Shown here: positions 7,585 to 16,193 of the stretch, one piece after another
Position numbering within the stretch: position 1 is the stretch's first letter
How the letters are laid out: each line of letters starts with the position of its first letter
Assembly: GCA_009778375.1 (NCBI GenBank)
Contig: WRJW01000219.1
Span: forward strand, 1 to 22,868
Source of the DNA: Bacteroidota bacterium
Lineage (GTDB): Bacteria; Bacteroidota; Bacteroidia; Bacteroidales; UBA932
Direction of reading: 5' to 3'
DNA length: 22,868 bases
The notes under the pieces: generated by a model
What the model saw: the letters and a program-made list of their open reading frames with translations, nothing else
Database searches by the model: none
What the model was told of the DNA's origin: nothing
Position numbers and translations under genes: made by a program

Positions 7585-7592
7585 TACTTTTG
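7585..7592 (+). promoter_or_regulatory. Bacteroidetes -7 box for the acyl-CoA synthetase/oxidoreductase operon
   Basis: TACTTTTG matches TAnnTTTG and lies 35 bp before the ATG at 7628, predicting a leader of roughly 28-31 nt. No clear TTTG occurs at the -33 position. Confidence 0.55.
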
Positions 7593-7627
7593 TACGTTGA
7601 ATTCAAAAAAACCTCTGAAATTAACCC

Positions 7628-9685
7628 ATGATAACACCCCAACTCATTAATCCAAAAAGTATTGTAGTTGTTGGAGGATCAGAAGATATCCACAAACCCG
7701 GCGGCAGGGTTATTAAAAACCTCTTGGATCATCGCTTCAAGGGTAAAATCTATGTGGTCAACCCCAAAGCGGATACGATTCAGGGAATACCCTGTTACCA
7801 CTTTGTAGACGAAATTCCTCAAACCGATTTGGCCATTATCTCCCTGCCTGCCCGACTTTGTCCCGAAGCGGTGGAAAACCTCTGCCGCAAAAAAGAGACC
7901 AAGGCTTTTATCATCTTTTCCGCCGGATTTCACGAAGAGAGCGAAGAAGGTGGTCGTTTAGAGGCACAAATCGTTGATTCGGTCAATCGTGCCGGGGCTG
8001 CGTTAATAGGCCCCAACTGTATTGGCGTCATGAATCAACACTATGCAGGAGTCTTTACCGAGCCAATCCCCGACTTTTCTCCTACCGGCGTAGACTTGAT
8101 TTCGGGTTCCGGGGCCACCGCCCTCTTTATTGTAGACGCAGCCATGCGCAGCGGCCTCTCTTTTGCCAATGTTTTTTCCGTAGGCAATAGCGCCCAAATG
8201 GGTGTAGAAGACATGATTAAAGAACTTGATCTCCGGTACGTACACGGAAAGAGCGCTCCCATTAAACTCTTATATATAGAGAGTATAAACAAACCCGACA
8301 TCTTATTAAAACATGCTGCTTCTTTAATACGCAAAGGGGCCCGTATTGCCGCCATCAAAGCCGGCTTTAGCGAGGCGGGCAGCCGAGCTGCCTCTTCCCA
8401 TACCGGAGCCTTAGCCTCTCCGGACAAAGCGGTAGATGCCCTTTTTAAAAAGGCGGGCATTATCCGATGCTACGGACGCAACGAGTTGGTAACTGTCGCC
8501 TCCATACTCACGCAACCTCTGCCCAAAGGGAAACGAATCGCCATTATTACCCATGCCGGCGGACCGGCTGTAATGCTCACCGATACCCTCTCCATCAATA
8601 ATATCGAAATTCCCCCTATTCAGGGACCCAAGGCTGATGCCCTGCTGGCCAAGCTCTATGCTGGCTCCTCGGTAGCCAATCCGATTGACTTTTTGGCCAC
8701 CGGAACCGCCGAACAATTGGGCGCCATCATTGATTTTTGCGAAGAGGAGGCTTCCAATATTGATGCCATGTCCATTATATTCGGTTCTCCCGGGTTGGAG
8801 CCCGTCTTTGCAGCTTACGCAATGATTGACGCAAAAATGAAAAGGTGCACCAAACCGATCTATCCCATATTTCCCTCCCATCTTACGGTGATAGAGGAAA
8901 TAGCCGCATTCAGGGCCAAGGGGCGTCTCTTTTTTCCGGACGAAGTCGTTTTTGGATCTGCTTTGGCCAAAATACTGCACACCCCTCCGCCCATAGAAGA
9001 AGAGATCACCCTCCTTCCTGTGGATAAGGCCAAAATACGATCCATTATAGAGGCTGCTCCACAAGGCTTTCTCCCTCCCGAACAGGTGCAGCAACTTTTA
9101 GACGCCGCCGGCATTGCCCGCGTTCGGGAAATAGTAGCCCCTACAGAATCTCAGGCTTTAGATGCTGCTAAAGAGATCGGATTTCCCTTAGTGATGAAAG
9201 TGGTAGGGCCCATTCATAAATCGGATACAGGCGGCGTTACCCTCCACGTAAACGATTTTGAGACCGTGCAAAACGAATTTGCACGCATGATGAGTATTAA
9301 AGATACCACCGCCGTGCTCCTTCAATCCCAATTATCCGGCATCCAGCTTTTTGTGGGCGCCAAACGCGAGGGCCCATTTGGACATACCATCCTCTGCGGT
9401 TTAGGGGGCATTTTTGTAGAAACGCTTAAAGATATCCGGTACGGCCTGTCGCCACTTTCACTGATGGAAGCCCAAAATATGGTACAAAGTTTAGGAAGCT
9501 ATCCATTGATAAAAGGCATACGCGGACAGGAGGGCGTTCACGAAATCCTCTATATCGAAGCCATACGCAGGGTATCGGCCCTTTGTTCCGCTGCACCCGA
9601 AATTGTTGAAATGGATATTAACCCTCTATTGGGCACTCATAGACACGTTACGGCCGTAGACGCCCGCATTTGTATAGAAAAATAA
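7628..9685 (+). CDS. ADP-forming acyl-CoA (acetate-CoA) synthetase, fused alpha-beta
   Basis: A 685-residue cytoplasmic enzyme that converts acyl-CoA, ADP and phosphate to the free acid, ATP and CoA. The N-terminal CoA-binding Rossmann domain (about 1-130; 'VVVGGSED' at 13-20) is followed by succinyl-CoA-synthetase-like domains carrying the phosphorylated H258 in 'SSHTGALA'. From about residue 465 a C-terminal ATP-grasp domain follows ('VMKVVGPIHKSDTGGV', then 'EMDINPLL'). This alpha-beta fusion is the form seen in many fermentative bacteria. The gene leads an operon with the 2-oxoacid:ferredoxin oxidoreductase subunits, so its substrate is likely the acyl-CoA made by that complex (branched-chain, succinyl or acetyl). 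The acyl specificity cannot be told from the sequence. A 5-bp gap separates it from the microprotein gene. Confidence 0.92.
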   Translation: MITPQLINPKSIVVVGGSEDIHKPGGRVIKNLLDHRFKGKIYVVNPKADTIQGIPCYHFVDEIPQTDLAIISLPARLCPEAVENLCRKKETKAFIIFSAGFHEESEEGGRLEAQIVDSVNRAGAALIGPNCIGVMNQHYAGVFTEPIPDFSPTGVDLISGSGATALFIVDAAMRSGLSFANVFSVGNSAQMGVEDMIKELDLRYVHGKSAPIKLLYIESINKPDILLKHAASLIRKGARIAAIKAGFSEAGSRAASSHTGALASPDKAVDALFKKAGIIRCYGRNELVTVASILTQPLPKGKRIAIITHAGGPAVMLTDTLSINNIEIPPIQGPKADALLAKLYAGSSVANPIDFLATGTAEQLGAIIDFCEEEASNIDAMSIIFGSPGLEPVFAAYAMIDAKMKRCTKPIYPIFPSHLTVIEEIAAFRAKGRLFFPDEVVFGSALAKILHTPPPIEEEITLLPVDKAKIRSIIEAAPQGFLPPEQVQQLLDAAGIARVREIVAPTESQALDAAKEIGFPLVMKVVGPIHKSDTGGVTLHVNDFETVQNEFARMMSIKDTTAVLLQSQLSGIQLFVGAKREGPFGHTILCGLGGIFVETLKDIRYGLSPLSLMEAQNMVQSLGSYPLIKGIRGQEGVHEILYIEAIRRVSALCSAAPEIVEMDINPLLGTHRHVTAVDARICIEK

Positions 9686-9690
9686 AAAAT

Positions 9691-9852
9691 ATGCCTACCT
9701 TTACCCATCGATGCAAAAAATGGTATCGGAACCAAAACCCTACTTCAAAAGCTTTTATTTGGTTTGGGCTGATTCTGATGGTCGGCGTTGCTTTAAGGTG
9801 GCGTTTTATTGTATCGGAGGTAGCAAGAGGCTTTCACTATTTTAAAAAATAA
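9691..9852 (+). CDS. 53-residue single-pass membrane microprotein in the oxidoreductase operon
   Basis: A short gene between the acyl-CoA synthetase and ferredoxin-subunit genes (gaps of 5 and 27 bp). I place the start at the ATG at 9691; an in-frame upstream ATG at 9670 lies inside the synthetase gene and would give 60 residues. The product has a basic N-terminus with several Lys/Arg ('RCKKWYRN'), one hydrophobic helix at about 24-44 ('AFIWFGLILMVGVAL' is its core) and a basic C-terminus ending in KK. No family is recognised. The position inside a tight operon and the plausible membrane topology support a real gene; the small size keeps this moderate. A role in holding the oxidoreductase or a partner at the membrane is only a guess. 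Confidence 0.58.
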   Translation: MPTFTHRCKKWYRNQNPTSKAFIWFGLILMVGVALRWRFIVSEVARGFHYFKK

Positions 9853-9879
9853 AAGCATAACATAAAAAATCAAATCATT

Positions 9880-10101
9880 ATGGCATCAAAAGGAGCAATC
9901 GTGGTAGATACCGAAAAGTGCAAAGGCTGTAGCGTTTGCGTGGTAAACTGCCCCACCAAAACCATTGCGCTGGCTAAAGAAGTCAACGGCAAAGGGTACA
10001 ACTACGCCTATATGGCGACCCTCGACACCTGTATCGGCTGCACCAACTGTGCAACCGTATGTCCCGACACCTGTATTACTGTATATAGGGTAAAAGTATA
10101 A
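9880..10101 (+). CDS. vorD: 2-oxoacid:ferredoxin oxidoreductase, delta (2[4Fe-4S] ferredoxin) subunit
   Basis: A 73-residue bacterial-type ferredoxin with two CxxCxxCxxxCP clusters: 'CKGCSVCVVNCP' (about 14-25) and 'CIGCTNCATVCP' (about 51-62). It would carry electrons from the TPP-bearing beta subunit to free ferredoxin. It is followed after 25 bp by the alpha subunit, and the order delta, alpha, beta, gamma is that of four-subunit oxidoreductases of the Kor/Vor type. Whether the enzyme prefers 2-oxoisovalerate (Vor) or 2-oxoglutarate (Kor) is not decided by this subunit, so the symbol is a family label. All eight cysteines are present. Confidence 0.88.
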   Translation: MASKGAIVVDTEKCKGCSVCVVNCPTKTIALAKEVNGKGYNYAYMATLDTCIGCTNCATVCPDTCITVYRVKV

Positions 10102-10126
10102 CAATCAATAATTAAACAATAAGATA

Positions 10127-11206
<1,080 letters not shown>

Positions 11207-11229
11207 TAACGCCTTTTCACCTTACGATT

Positions 11230-11991
11230 ATGGATATCAAAGATATTATCAAACCCGAAAATATAGTTTATCAAAAGACTAAAGTGCTTACCAATAATGT
11301 AATGCACTACTGCCCGGGGTGTTCCCACGGAACCGTACACAAACTGATTGCCGAAGTCGTAGACGAAATGGGCATTCAAGAGAAAACCATTGGCATCTCC
11401 CCCGTGGGTTGCGCCGTTTTTGCCTACAACTACATGCACATCGACTGGCAGCAGGCCGCCCACGGAAGAGCCCCTGCCTTGGCCACAGCCACTAAAAGGC
11501 TCTATCCCGACAAATACGTATTTACCTATCAGGGAGACGGTGATCTGGCCTCCATAGGAACCGCAGAGATTATGCATGCCTGCAACCGAGGCGAAAACAT
11601 TGTGGTCATCTTTATCAACAACGCCATTTACGGCATGACAGGAGGACAAATGGCTCCCACCACCCTCATAGGCATGAAAACCTCTACTACTCCATACGGA
11701 CGTCAAGCCGACCTGAACGGATATCCCCTTAAAATCACCGAACTGATTGCCCAATTAGAAGGCACCTGCTTTGTTACGCGACAATCGGTGCAAACCGCCG
11801 CCGCCGCCCGTAAAACCAAAAAGGCGATCCGAAAGGCGTTTGAAAATTCAGGCCAAAACAAGGGAACCTCTTTTGTAGAGGTGGTATCTACCTGTAATTC
11901 GGGATGGAAACTTACTCCCGTTCAATCAAATACATGGATGGAAGAGAACATGTTCCCCTTTTATCCTTTAGGCGATATAAAAGACCGATAA
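11230..11991 (+). CDS. vorA: 2-oxoacid:ferredoxin oxidoreductase, beta (TPP-binding) subunit
   Basis: A 253-residue subunit that binds thiamine diphosphate: the motif begins at GDGD (102-105) and ends at NN (130-131), the usual spacing. Cysteines C28 and C31 ('YCPGCSHG'), C61 ('PVGC') and one near the C-terminus ('VSTC') fit the ligands of the single [4Fe-4S] cluster of this subunit. It is 23 bp after the alpha gene and 14 bp before gamma. It performs the chemistry with the alpha subunit and hands electrons to the delta ferredoxin. Nothing is missing or unusual. Confidence 0.9.
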   Translation: MDIKDIIKPENIVYQKTKVLTNNVMHYCPGCSHGTVHKLIAEVVDEMGIQEKTIGISPVGCAVFAYNYMHIDWQQAAHGRAPALATATKRLYPDKYVFTYQGDGDLASIGTAEIMHACNRGENIVVIFINNAIYGMTGGQMAPTTLIGMKTSTTPYGRQADLNGYPLKITELIAQLEGTCFVTRQSVQTAAAARKTKKAIRKAFENSGQNKGTSFVEVVSTCNSGWKLTPVQSNTWMEENMFPFYPLGDIKDR

Positions 11992-12005
11992 TAAATAAGC
12001 TTACC

Positions 12006-12557
12006 ATGAAAGAAGAAATCATTATAGCCGGATTTGGAGGCCAGGGCGTGCTCTCCATGGGCAAAATATTAGCCTATTCGGGCATTATGCAAGACCAAGA
12101 AGTCACCTGGATGCCCTCATACGGGCCCGAAATGCGGGGAGGAACCGCCAACGTAACGGTAGTACTTAGCGACAAACGCATCAGTTCGCCGATTGTGAGC
12201 GCTTACGATACAGCCATCATCCTCAACCAGCAATCCTTAGACAAATTTGAGCCATTAATAAAAGCAGGAGGCCTGTTGATTTACGATCCCAATGGAATCA
12301 CCCGTCATCCTGTTCGTAAAGAGATTAATATTTACTCGATTGCCGCCGTAGAAGAGGCCGCTCAATTAGGCAATGCCAAAGCCTACAACATGATTGTGCT
12401 GGGGGCTTTTCTCAAACTCAAACCCATTGTAAAAATGGAGAATGTGATCAGGGGGCTCAAAAAATCGATTCCCGAACGCCACCACCACCTGATTCCCCTG
12501 AACGAGCAGGCTATTGAGTTGGGAAAAAAGGCGGTAAAAGCAATGCATGAAGTATAA
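12006..12557 (+). CDS. vorC: 2-oxoacid:ferredoxin oxidoreductase, gamma subunit
   Basis: A 183-residue gamma subunit, recognised by 'AGFGGQGVLS' (8-17), 'YGPEMRGGTA' (about 38-47) and the 'SP' turn that follows in this family. It completes the oxidoreductase and contributes to the CoA-handling face. An in-frame ATG at 11904 lies within the beta gene and is not used; the ATG at 12006 gives the family N-terminus directly. The 3' end overlaps the start of the next membrane-protein gene by 11 bp (12547-12557) if that gene uses its first ATG. Confidence 0.9.
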   Translation: MKEEIIIAGFGGQGVLSMGKILAYSGIMQDQEVTWMPSYGPEMRGGTANVTVVLSDKRISSPIVSAYDTAIILNQQSLDKFEPLIKAGGLLIYDPNGITRHPVRKEINIYSIAAVEEAAQLGNAKAYNMIVLGAFLKLKPIVKMENVIRGLKKSIPERHHHLIPLNEQAIELGKKAVKAMHEV

Positions 12558-13410
12558 GATGAAAAGATGGCTTCTATGGCTTATCGCTTTTGTTATCACT
12601 GTCGCGGCAGCCATATACCAACGCACTACCGGCCCCACCCATCCCAAAAGTATAGAGGCATCCTTATTAGGAGGTCGCTGTACTTTTTCGTGTCCCCGTA
12701 GCCTCTCCACAGAGATTACGCCCCAACAAGCTCAAAAAGATTGGGAAAATTTAGGCAAGACCTCTCTCCTCCAAATAGGGGTTAAGGAGGTCAATGAAGA
12801 GGAAAAAGAGGCGCGGTTATTCTACAAACGTGCATATTCTCAAGAAGATTGGAAGATGGTAGACTTGAAAGCGGGGTCTGACGGACATTTGGAAGCGCTT
12901 CTTCCCGCTCAGCCTCCCGCCGGAAAGTTGGCCTATTATATAGAAGTATCCGGAGTAGCCCTCTCTAAGGAATCTCCCATCATCATCCGCTTCCGCAACC
13001 CTGTACCCGCATGGGCGCTTATTCCTCATATACTCTTTATGTTTGCTGCCATGCTACTCTCTACTTTTTGCGGATTGCTCTCCTTGAGAAAAGGATCTAA
13101 TTGGAAAAACTACGCATGGTGTTGCCTTGCCATACTCTTAGCAGGAGGCCTTATTTTAGGACCAATCGTTCAAAAATTTGCCTTTGGCGCTTTCTGGAGC
13201 GGTTGGCCGGTCGGTGAAGATTTAACCGATACCAAAACCCTGATTGCCGCCTGTTTTTGGATCGTGGCCCTCCTCTTTTCGAGAAAAAAATCGGGTCGAT
13301 GGTTAGCCATCGTCGCTGCTGTATCCTTATTGGTTGTCTTTTCTATCCCCCACAGCACATCGGGATCAGAGTTTAATTACCAAACAGGGGTAATAGAGAC
13401 GGGTCCATAG
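12547..13410 (+). CDS. Conserved Bacteroidetes membrane protein, five predicted helices, unknown function
   Basis: A 287-residue protein with one N-terminal helix (about 7-24), an extracytoplasmic soluble domain (about 25-152) containing 'QPPAGKLAYYIE' (122-133), and four more helices (about 155-180, 188-209, 230-245, 251-268). The 'LGPIVQKFAFGAFWSGWP' region and 'DLTDTKTLIA' are, as I recall, conserved in an uncharacterised Bacteroidetes family that normally ends near 'GSExxY'; here nine more residues follow, running into the 3' end of the convergent peptidase gene. The start may be 12547 or 12559 (both ATG, in frame). It shares the transcript of the oxidoreductase operon, so a link to that metabolism is possible but not shown. 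C45 and C49 lie in the outer domain and could pair. Confidence 0.72.
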   Translation: MKYKMKRWLLWLIAFVITVAAAIYQRTTGPTHPKSIEASLLGGRCTFSCPRSLSTEITPQQAQKDWENLGKTSLLQIGVKEVNEEEKEARLFYKRAYSQEDWKMVDLKAGSDGHLEALLPAQPPAGKLAYYIEVSGVALSKESPIIIRFRNPVPAWALIPHILFMFAAMLLSTFCGLLSLRKGSNWKNYAWCCLAILLAGGLILGPIVQKFAFGAFWSGWPVGEDLTDTKTLIAACFWIVALLFSRKKSGRWLAIVAAVSLLVVFSIPHSTSGSEFNYQTGVIETGP

Positions 13411-14540
13411 ATTTTCCCATACTTCTTTACTATTTCCAAAGTTTTATCTATGGGCAATGCCTGAACGGTTGTTCCATTCATGCCGCTCATCGTTTCCGCA
13501 GCAAAGAGGGAGTTGAGGATCGCCTCTTCGGTCGCCTCTATCGCAGCCAAAAAGAGGGGCGATACGTCATCGTTACGGAGTACGGTTTGGGTCTGCACAC
13601 TGCCGGAAGTACTATGAGGTACACGTAATGCAGGATCGGTAGAAAAAGCGATCATATAATCCCCGCTTCCATTAGAAGCAATACCTCCCGTTTTGGCTAA
13701 GCCCATAAAGGCTCTCTTGGCCAATCGTTCCAGATTTCTACTCTCTAAAGGGGCATCGGTGGCCACAATAATCATGATGGATCCATCGGCGTTTTCGATT
13801 TGGTTTTTATACGAATATCGACCCAACTCTACCCCAACAGGGGCGCCGTTGACCTCTAATATTCCGCCAAAATTGGATTGGACCAGCACCCCGACGGTGT
13901 ATCCGCCCAAAGAGGCAGGCAGAACGCGGGAGGCGGTGCCAATACCTCCCTTAAAACCAAACGCCACCGTACCCGTTCCGGCCCCCACGTTGCCTTCTGC
14001 CACTGGTCCATCGGTAGCTGAACGAATGGCAGCCATCACGTGCTCCGGAGTGACAATGCGGGCGCGGATATCGTTGAGACCACTGTCGTTGGTCTCCCCT
14101 ACCACGCCATTTACGCTCACAACACGGTCATTCTCGGGAAAGGAGAGAACATAGTCGATACAACCCGCCAATCCTGCCGCTACGCTCATGGTATTGGTGA
14201 GGATAATGGGGCTTTCGATATTGCCCAACTCGGCAATTTGGGTAGTACCCGCCAATTTGCCAAAGCCATTGCCCACAAAACAGGCTGCCGGAACTTTGGA
14301 TTGAAAAATATTACCGGAATGAGGCAATACCGCCGTTACGCCGGTTCTGATATCCGTGCCGTTTATCAGGGTACAATGCCCAACCTTTACACCGGGCACA
14401 TCGGTAATGGCATTATGGCCACCTGTAGGCAATACGCCGATTGTAATTCCGTAATCGCGTACCCGTCCTTTTTGTTGGGCATTGCCTGCAAATGATGCAA
14501 CACAAACGAACAGGCATAAAATGAATGTTTTGGTTTTCAT
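13377..14540 (-). CDS. Exported P1-family (DmpA-type) aminopeptidase
   Basis: A 387-residue precursor of the DmpA/BapA N-terminal-nucleophile family, which cleaves itself into two chains and then removes N-terminal residues from small peptides. The N-terminus from the ATG at 14540 is a good signal peptide (MKTKTFILCLFVCVASFAGNAQ, cut near residue 21), which favours this start over one ten codons upstream. Family blocks are 'ITDVPGVKVGH' (45-55), 'GNVGAGTGT' (183-191), 'QSNFGG' (221-226) and 'NGSGDY' (290-295). The likely self-cleavage site is G253/S254 in 'ADGSIMIIVATDAPL', making S254 the nucleophile. The mature enzyme should be periplasmic or outside the cell. Its last 34 bp overlap the convergent membrane-protein gene. 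Confidence 0.9.
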   Translation of the reverse strand: MKTKTFILCLFVCVASFAGNAQQKGRVRDYGITIGVLPTGGHNAITDVPGVKVGHCTLINGTDIRTGVTAVLPHSGNIFQSKVPAACFVGNGFGKLAGTTQIAELGNIESPIILTNTMSVAAGLAGCIDYVLSFPENDRVVSVNGVVGETNDSGLNDIRARIVTPEHVMAAIRSATDGPVAEGNVGAGTGTVAFGFKGGIGTASRVLPASLGGYTVGVLVQSNFGGILEVNGAPVGVELGRYSYKNQIENADGSIMIIVATDAPLESRNLERLAKRAFMGLAKTGGIASNGSGDYMIAFSTDPALRVPHSTSGSVQTQTVLRNDDVSPLFLAAIEATEEAILNSLFAAETMSGMNGTTVQALPIDKTLEIVKKYGKIYGPVSITPVW

Positions 14541-14560
14541 AAAAACTTTTTTTTGCAATA

Positions 14561-14568
14561 CAAATATC
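14561..14568 (-). promoter_or_regulatory. Possible -7 box for the DmpA-type peptidase
   Basis: On the minus strand this reads GATATTTG, one mismatch from TAnnTTTG, 20 bases before the ATG at 14540. It is the best candidate in this 86-bp divergent gap for the minus strand; no -33 element is evident. Confidence 0.35.
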
Positions 14569-14588
14569 ATTGTTTTTCCTTTTCTGTA

Positions 14589-14596
14589 TAACTTTG
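14589..14596 (+). promoter_or_regulatory. Bacteroidetes -7 box for the TlpA-like gene
   Basis: TAACTTTG fully matches TAnnTTTG. A TTG lies at 14570-14572, 16 bp upstream, a little close for a -33 element. The predicted leader to the ATG at 14627 is about 25 nt. Confidence 0.55.
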
Positions 14597-14626
14597 TCGT
14601 TGTTATAATCTTATATTCTCTAAAAT

Positions 14627-15112
14627 ATGCTCAGGAAGTTCTCTTTAATTTCGTTATTATTAATATATTATGTATTTTTAGCCGCGCAACCCGATACCAG
14701 AAATTTTTCTGCTTATGATCGAGAGGGTAAAAAGGTATCACTCTCTGATTTTAAGGGTAAAGTCGTGCTGGTCGACGTTTGGGCTACCTGGTGCGCCCCC
14801 TGTAAAGCAGAAATTCCCTATCTAAAAGAGTTGGAAAAAGCGTATCACGACAAGGAGGTGGTGGTGATGAGTATTTCGATTGACCCGGCCACAGACAAGC
14901 CAAAATGGACCAATTTTATAAAAAAAGAGAACCTGACCGGCGTCCAACTTTTTGGAGGAGATGGACCCAAAAGCGAAATTGTCAGGCTTCACGGCATTAA
15001 TGCCATTCCCCGATTCCTGCTGTACAATAAAAAAGGGGAGTTAGTGAATGCTAACGCCCCCCGTCCTTCGGATCCTGCACTAAGGAGTTCGATAGACCAA
15101 TTGCTTCATTAG
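14627..15112 (+). CDS. Exported TlpA/ResA-like thiol-disulfide oxidoreductase
   Basis: A 161-residue thioredoxin-fold protein with an N-terminal signal segment (about 1-20, ending in LAAQ), so it should act in the periplasm. The redox motif is W55-C56-A57-P58-C59 in 'ATWCAPCK'; the cis-proline is P128 in 'AIPRF'. The 'VSLSDFKGKVVLVDVWATW' block is typical of TlpA/ResA/AhpC-TSA-like proteins, which reduce disulfides in exported proteins. No partner gene adjoins it: it is flanked by divergent and convergent neighbours. The stop overlaps the GAPDH stop by 4 bp. No lipobox is seen. Confidence 0.9.
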   Translation: MLRKFSLISLLLIYYVFLAAQPDTRNFSAYDREGKKVSLSDFKGKVVLVDVWATWCAPCKAEIPYLKELEKAYHDKEVVVMSISIDPATDKPKWTNFIKKENLTGVQLFGGDGPKSEIVRLHGINAIPRFLLYNKKGELVNANAPRPSDPALRSSIDQLLH

Positions 15113-16110
15113 ACCGTATCCATGTGGGCGATCATATCCAATATTTTGCAGGAGTAGCCCCATTCATTGTCGTACCACGCGACTATCTTTACAAAATTGG
15201 GATTTAGCTGAATACCTGCGCCTGCATCAAAAATAGAGGTTCGGGAATCGTGGATGAAGTCGGTGGAAACCACGGCATCCTCCGTATAACCCAACACTCC
15301 TTTCAGTTCATTTTCGGCAGCCTTTTTCATAGCCGCCTTAATGTCGTCATATGTAGTGGCTTGCTCCAATCGACAGGTCAAATCTACCACGGAAACGTTA
15401 ACCGTCGGCACGCGGAAAGACATGCCGGTCAGTTTGCCTTTCATTTCGGGAATTACCACGCCCACCGCCTTGGCAGCTCCTGTAGAAGAGGGAATAATAT
15501 TGGCGGCAGCGGCCCTGCCTCCCCTCCAATCCTTGGCCGAAGGTCCGTCCACCGTTTTCTGGGTAGCAGTGGTAGCATGCACGGTGGTCATCAACCCCTC
15601 AACAACCCCAAAATTATCGTGCAAAACCTTAACCACTGGCGCCAAACAGTTGGTAGTACAGGAAGCATTGGAAACCATTGTTTCTCCCGCGTATTTTTGG
15701 TGGTTTACCCCAAATACATACATCGGAGTGTCGTCTTTAGAGGGCGCAGACATAATGACCCTTTTGGCGCCTGCATCAATATGAGCCTGCGCTTTTTCTT
15801 TGGTCAGGAAAATACCGGTGGCTTCTACCACATAATCGGCGCTTACATCGTTCCATCTCAGGTCGGCGGGATTTTTTTCTGAAGTTACGCGGATACTTTG
15901 GCCGTTTACCACCAAAGCCCCCTCTTTTACCTCCACCGTTCCGTCAAATTTGCCGTGAACACTGTCGTAGCGGAGCATATATGCCATGTAATCTGCGCTC
16001 AACAAGTCGTTGATGGCTACGATCTGAATGTCGTTTCTTTCCTGTGCGGCGCGGAATACTAAACGCCCGATACGGCCAAAGCCATTGATTCCTACTTTAA
16101 TTTTTGTCAT
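15109..16110 (-). CDS. gapA: Glyceraldehyde-3-phosphate dehydrogenase, type I
   Basis: A 333-residue glycolytic enzyme that oxidises glyceraldehyde-3-phosphate to 1,3-bisphosphoglycerate with NAD and phosphate. The cofactor loop is 'GINGFGRIGR' (7-16), D35 ('AINDL') points to NAD preference, the catalytic cysteine is C151 in 'SNASCTTNC' and the base is H178 in 'VHATT'. 'WYDNEWGYS' near the C-terminus is the family signature. It stands alone as a single-gene unit with its own -7 box and a leader of about 36 nt, and ends in a stop-codon overlap with the TlpA-like gene. Length and motifs are fully normal. Confidence 0.96.
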   Translation of the reverse strand: MTKIKVGINGFGRIGRLVFRAAQERNDIQIVAINDLLSADYMAYMLRYDSVHGKFDGTVEVKEGALVVNGQSIRVTSEKNPADLRWNDVSADYVVEATGIFLTKEKAQAHIDAGAKRVIMSAPSKDDTPMYVFGVNHQKYAGETMVSNASCTTNCLAPVVKVLHDNFGVVEGLMTTVHATTATQKTVDGPSAKDWRGGRAAAANIIPSSTGAAKAVGVVIPEMKGKLTGMSFRVPTVNVSVVDLTCRLEQATTYDDIKAAMKKAAENELKGVLGYTEDAVVSTDFIHDSRTSIFDAGAGIQLNPNFVKIVAWYDNEWGYSCKILDMIAHMDTV

Positions 16111-16152
16111 TTTGATTGATTTTATGAGTGTTATACTTTTTCATCGAAGCTA

Positions 16153-16160
16153 CAAATATA
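16153..16160 (-). promoter_or_regulatory. Bacteroidetes -7 box for gapA
   Basis: TATATTTG on the minus strand is a full TAnnTTTG match, ending 42 bases before the gapA ATG at 16110. No TTTG is found at the -33 distance. The gap is shared with the divergent surE promoter. Confidence 0.6.
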
Positions 16161-16181
16161 CAATATATTCATAAAATATAC

Positions 16182-16189
16182 TACCTTTA
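16182..16189 (+). promoter_or_regulatory. Probable -7 box for the surE-dnaN operon, predicted leaderless
   Basis: TACCTTTA differs from TAnnTTTG only at the last base and ends 4 bases before the surE ATG at 16194, so transcription would begin at or beside the start codon. Confidence 0.45.
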
Positions 16190-16193
16190 CACG

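Larger units (their letters stand above)
7403..7627. promoter_or_regulatory. Divergent control region between thiolase and acyl-CoA synthetase operons
   Basis: This is the largest gap in the window (225 bp) and very AT-rich. It carries one -7 box in each direction (7454-7461 minus, 7585-7592 plus). The stretch of about 120 bp between the boxes holds no open frame of note and no obvious RNA structure; it is long enough for an operator shared by both operons, but I could not pick out a clear palindrome. Confidence 0.6.

Noticed and set aside
8003..9114. Long open frames on the minus strand inside the acyl-CoA synthetase gene (up to 227 codons)
   Set aside because: They are shadows of a strong coding region with intact domains; their translations show no family resemblance or operon context.
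11904..12005. Longer gamma-subunit start overlapping the beta-subunit gene
   Set aside because: The translated stretch is a shadow of the beta gene; the family N-terminus starts at 12006.
15250..15882. 210-codon plus-strand frame antisense to gapA
   Set aside because: Antisense to a highly conserved gene; long antisense frames are common opposite such codon usage.
16128..16193. Upstream extension of surE
   Set aside because: It is AT-rich promoter sequence with divergent -7 boxes; SurE proteins begin with the NDD strand seen from 16194.
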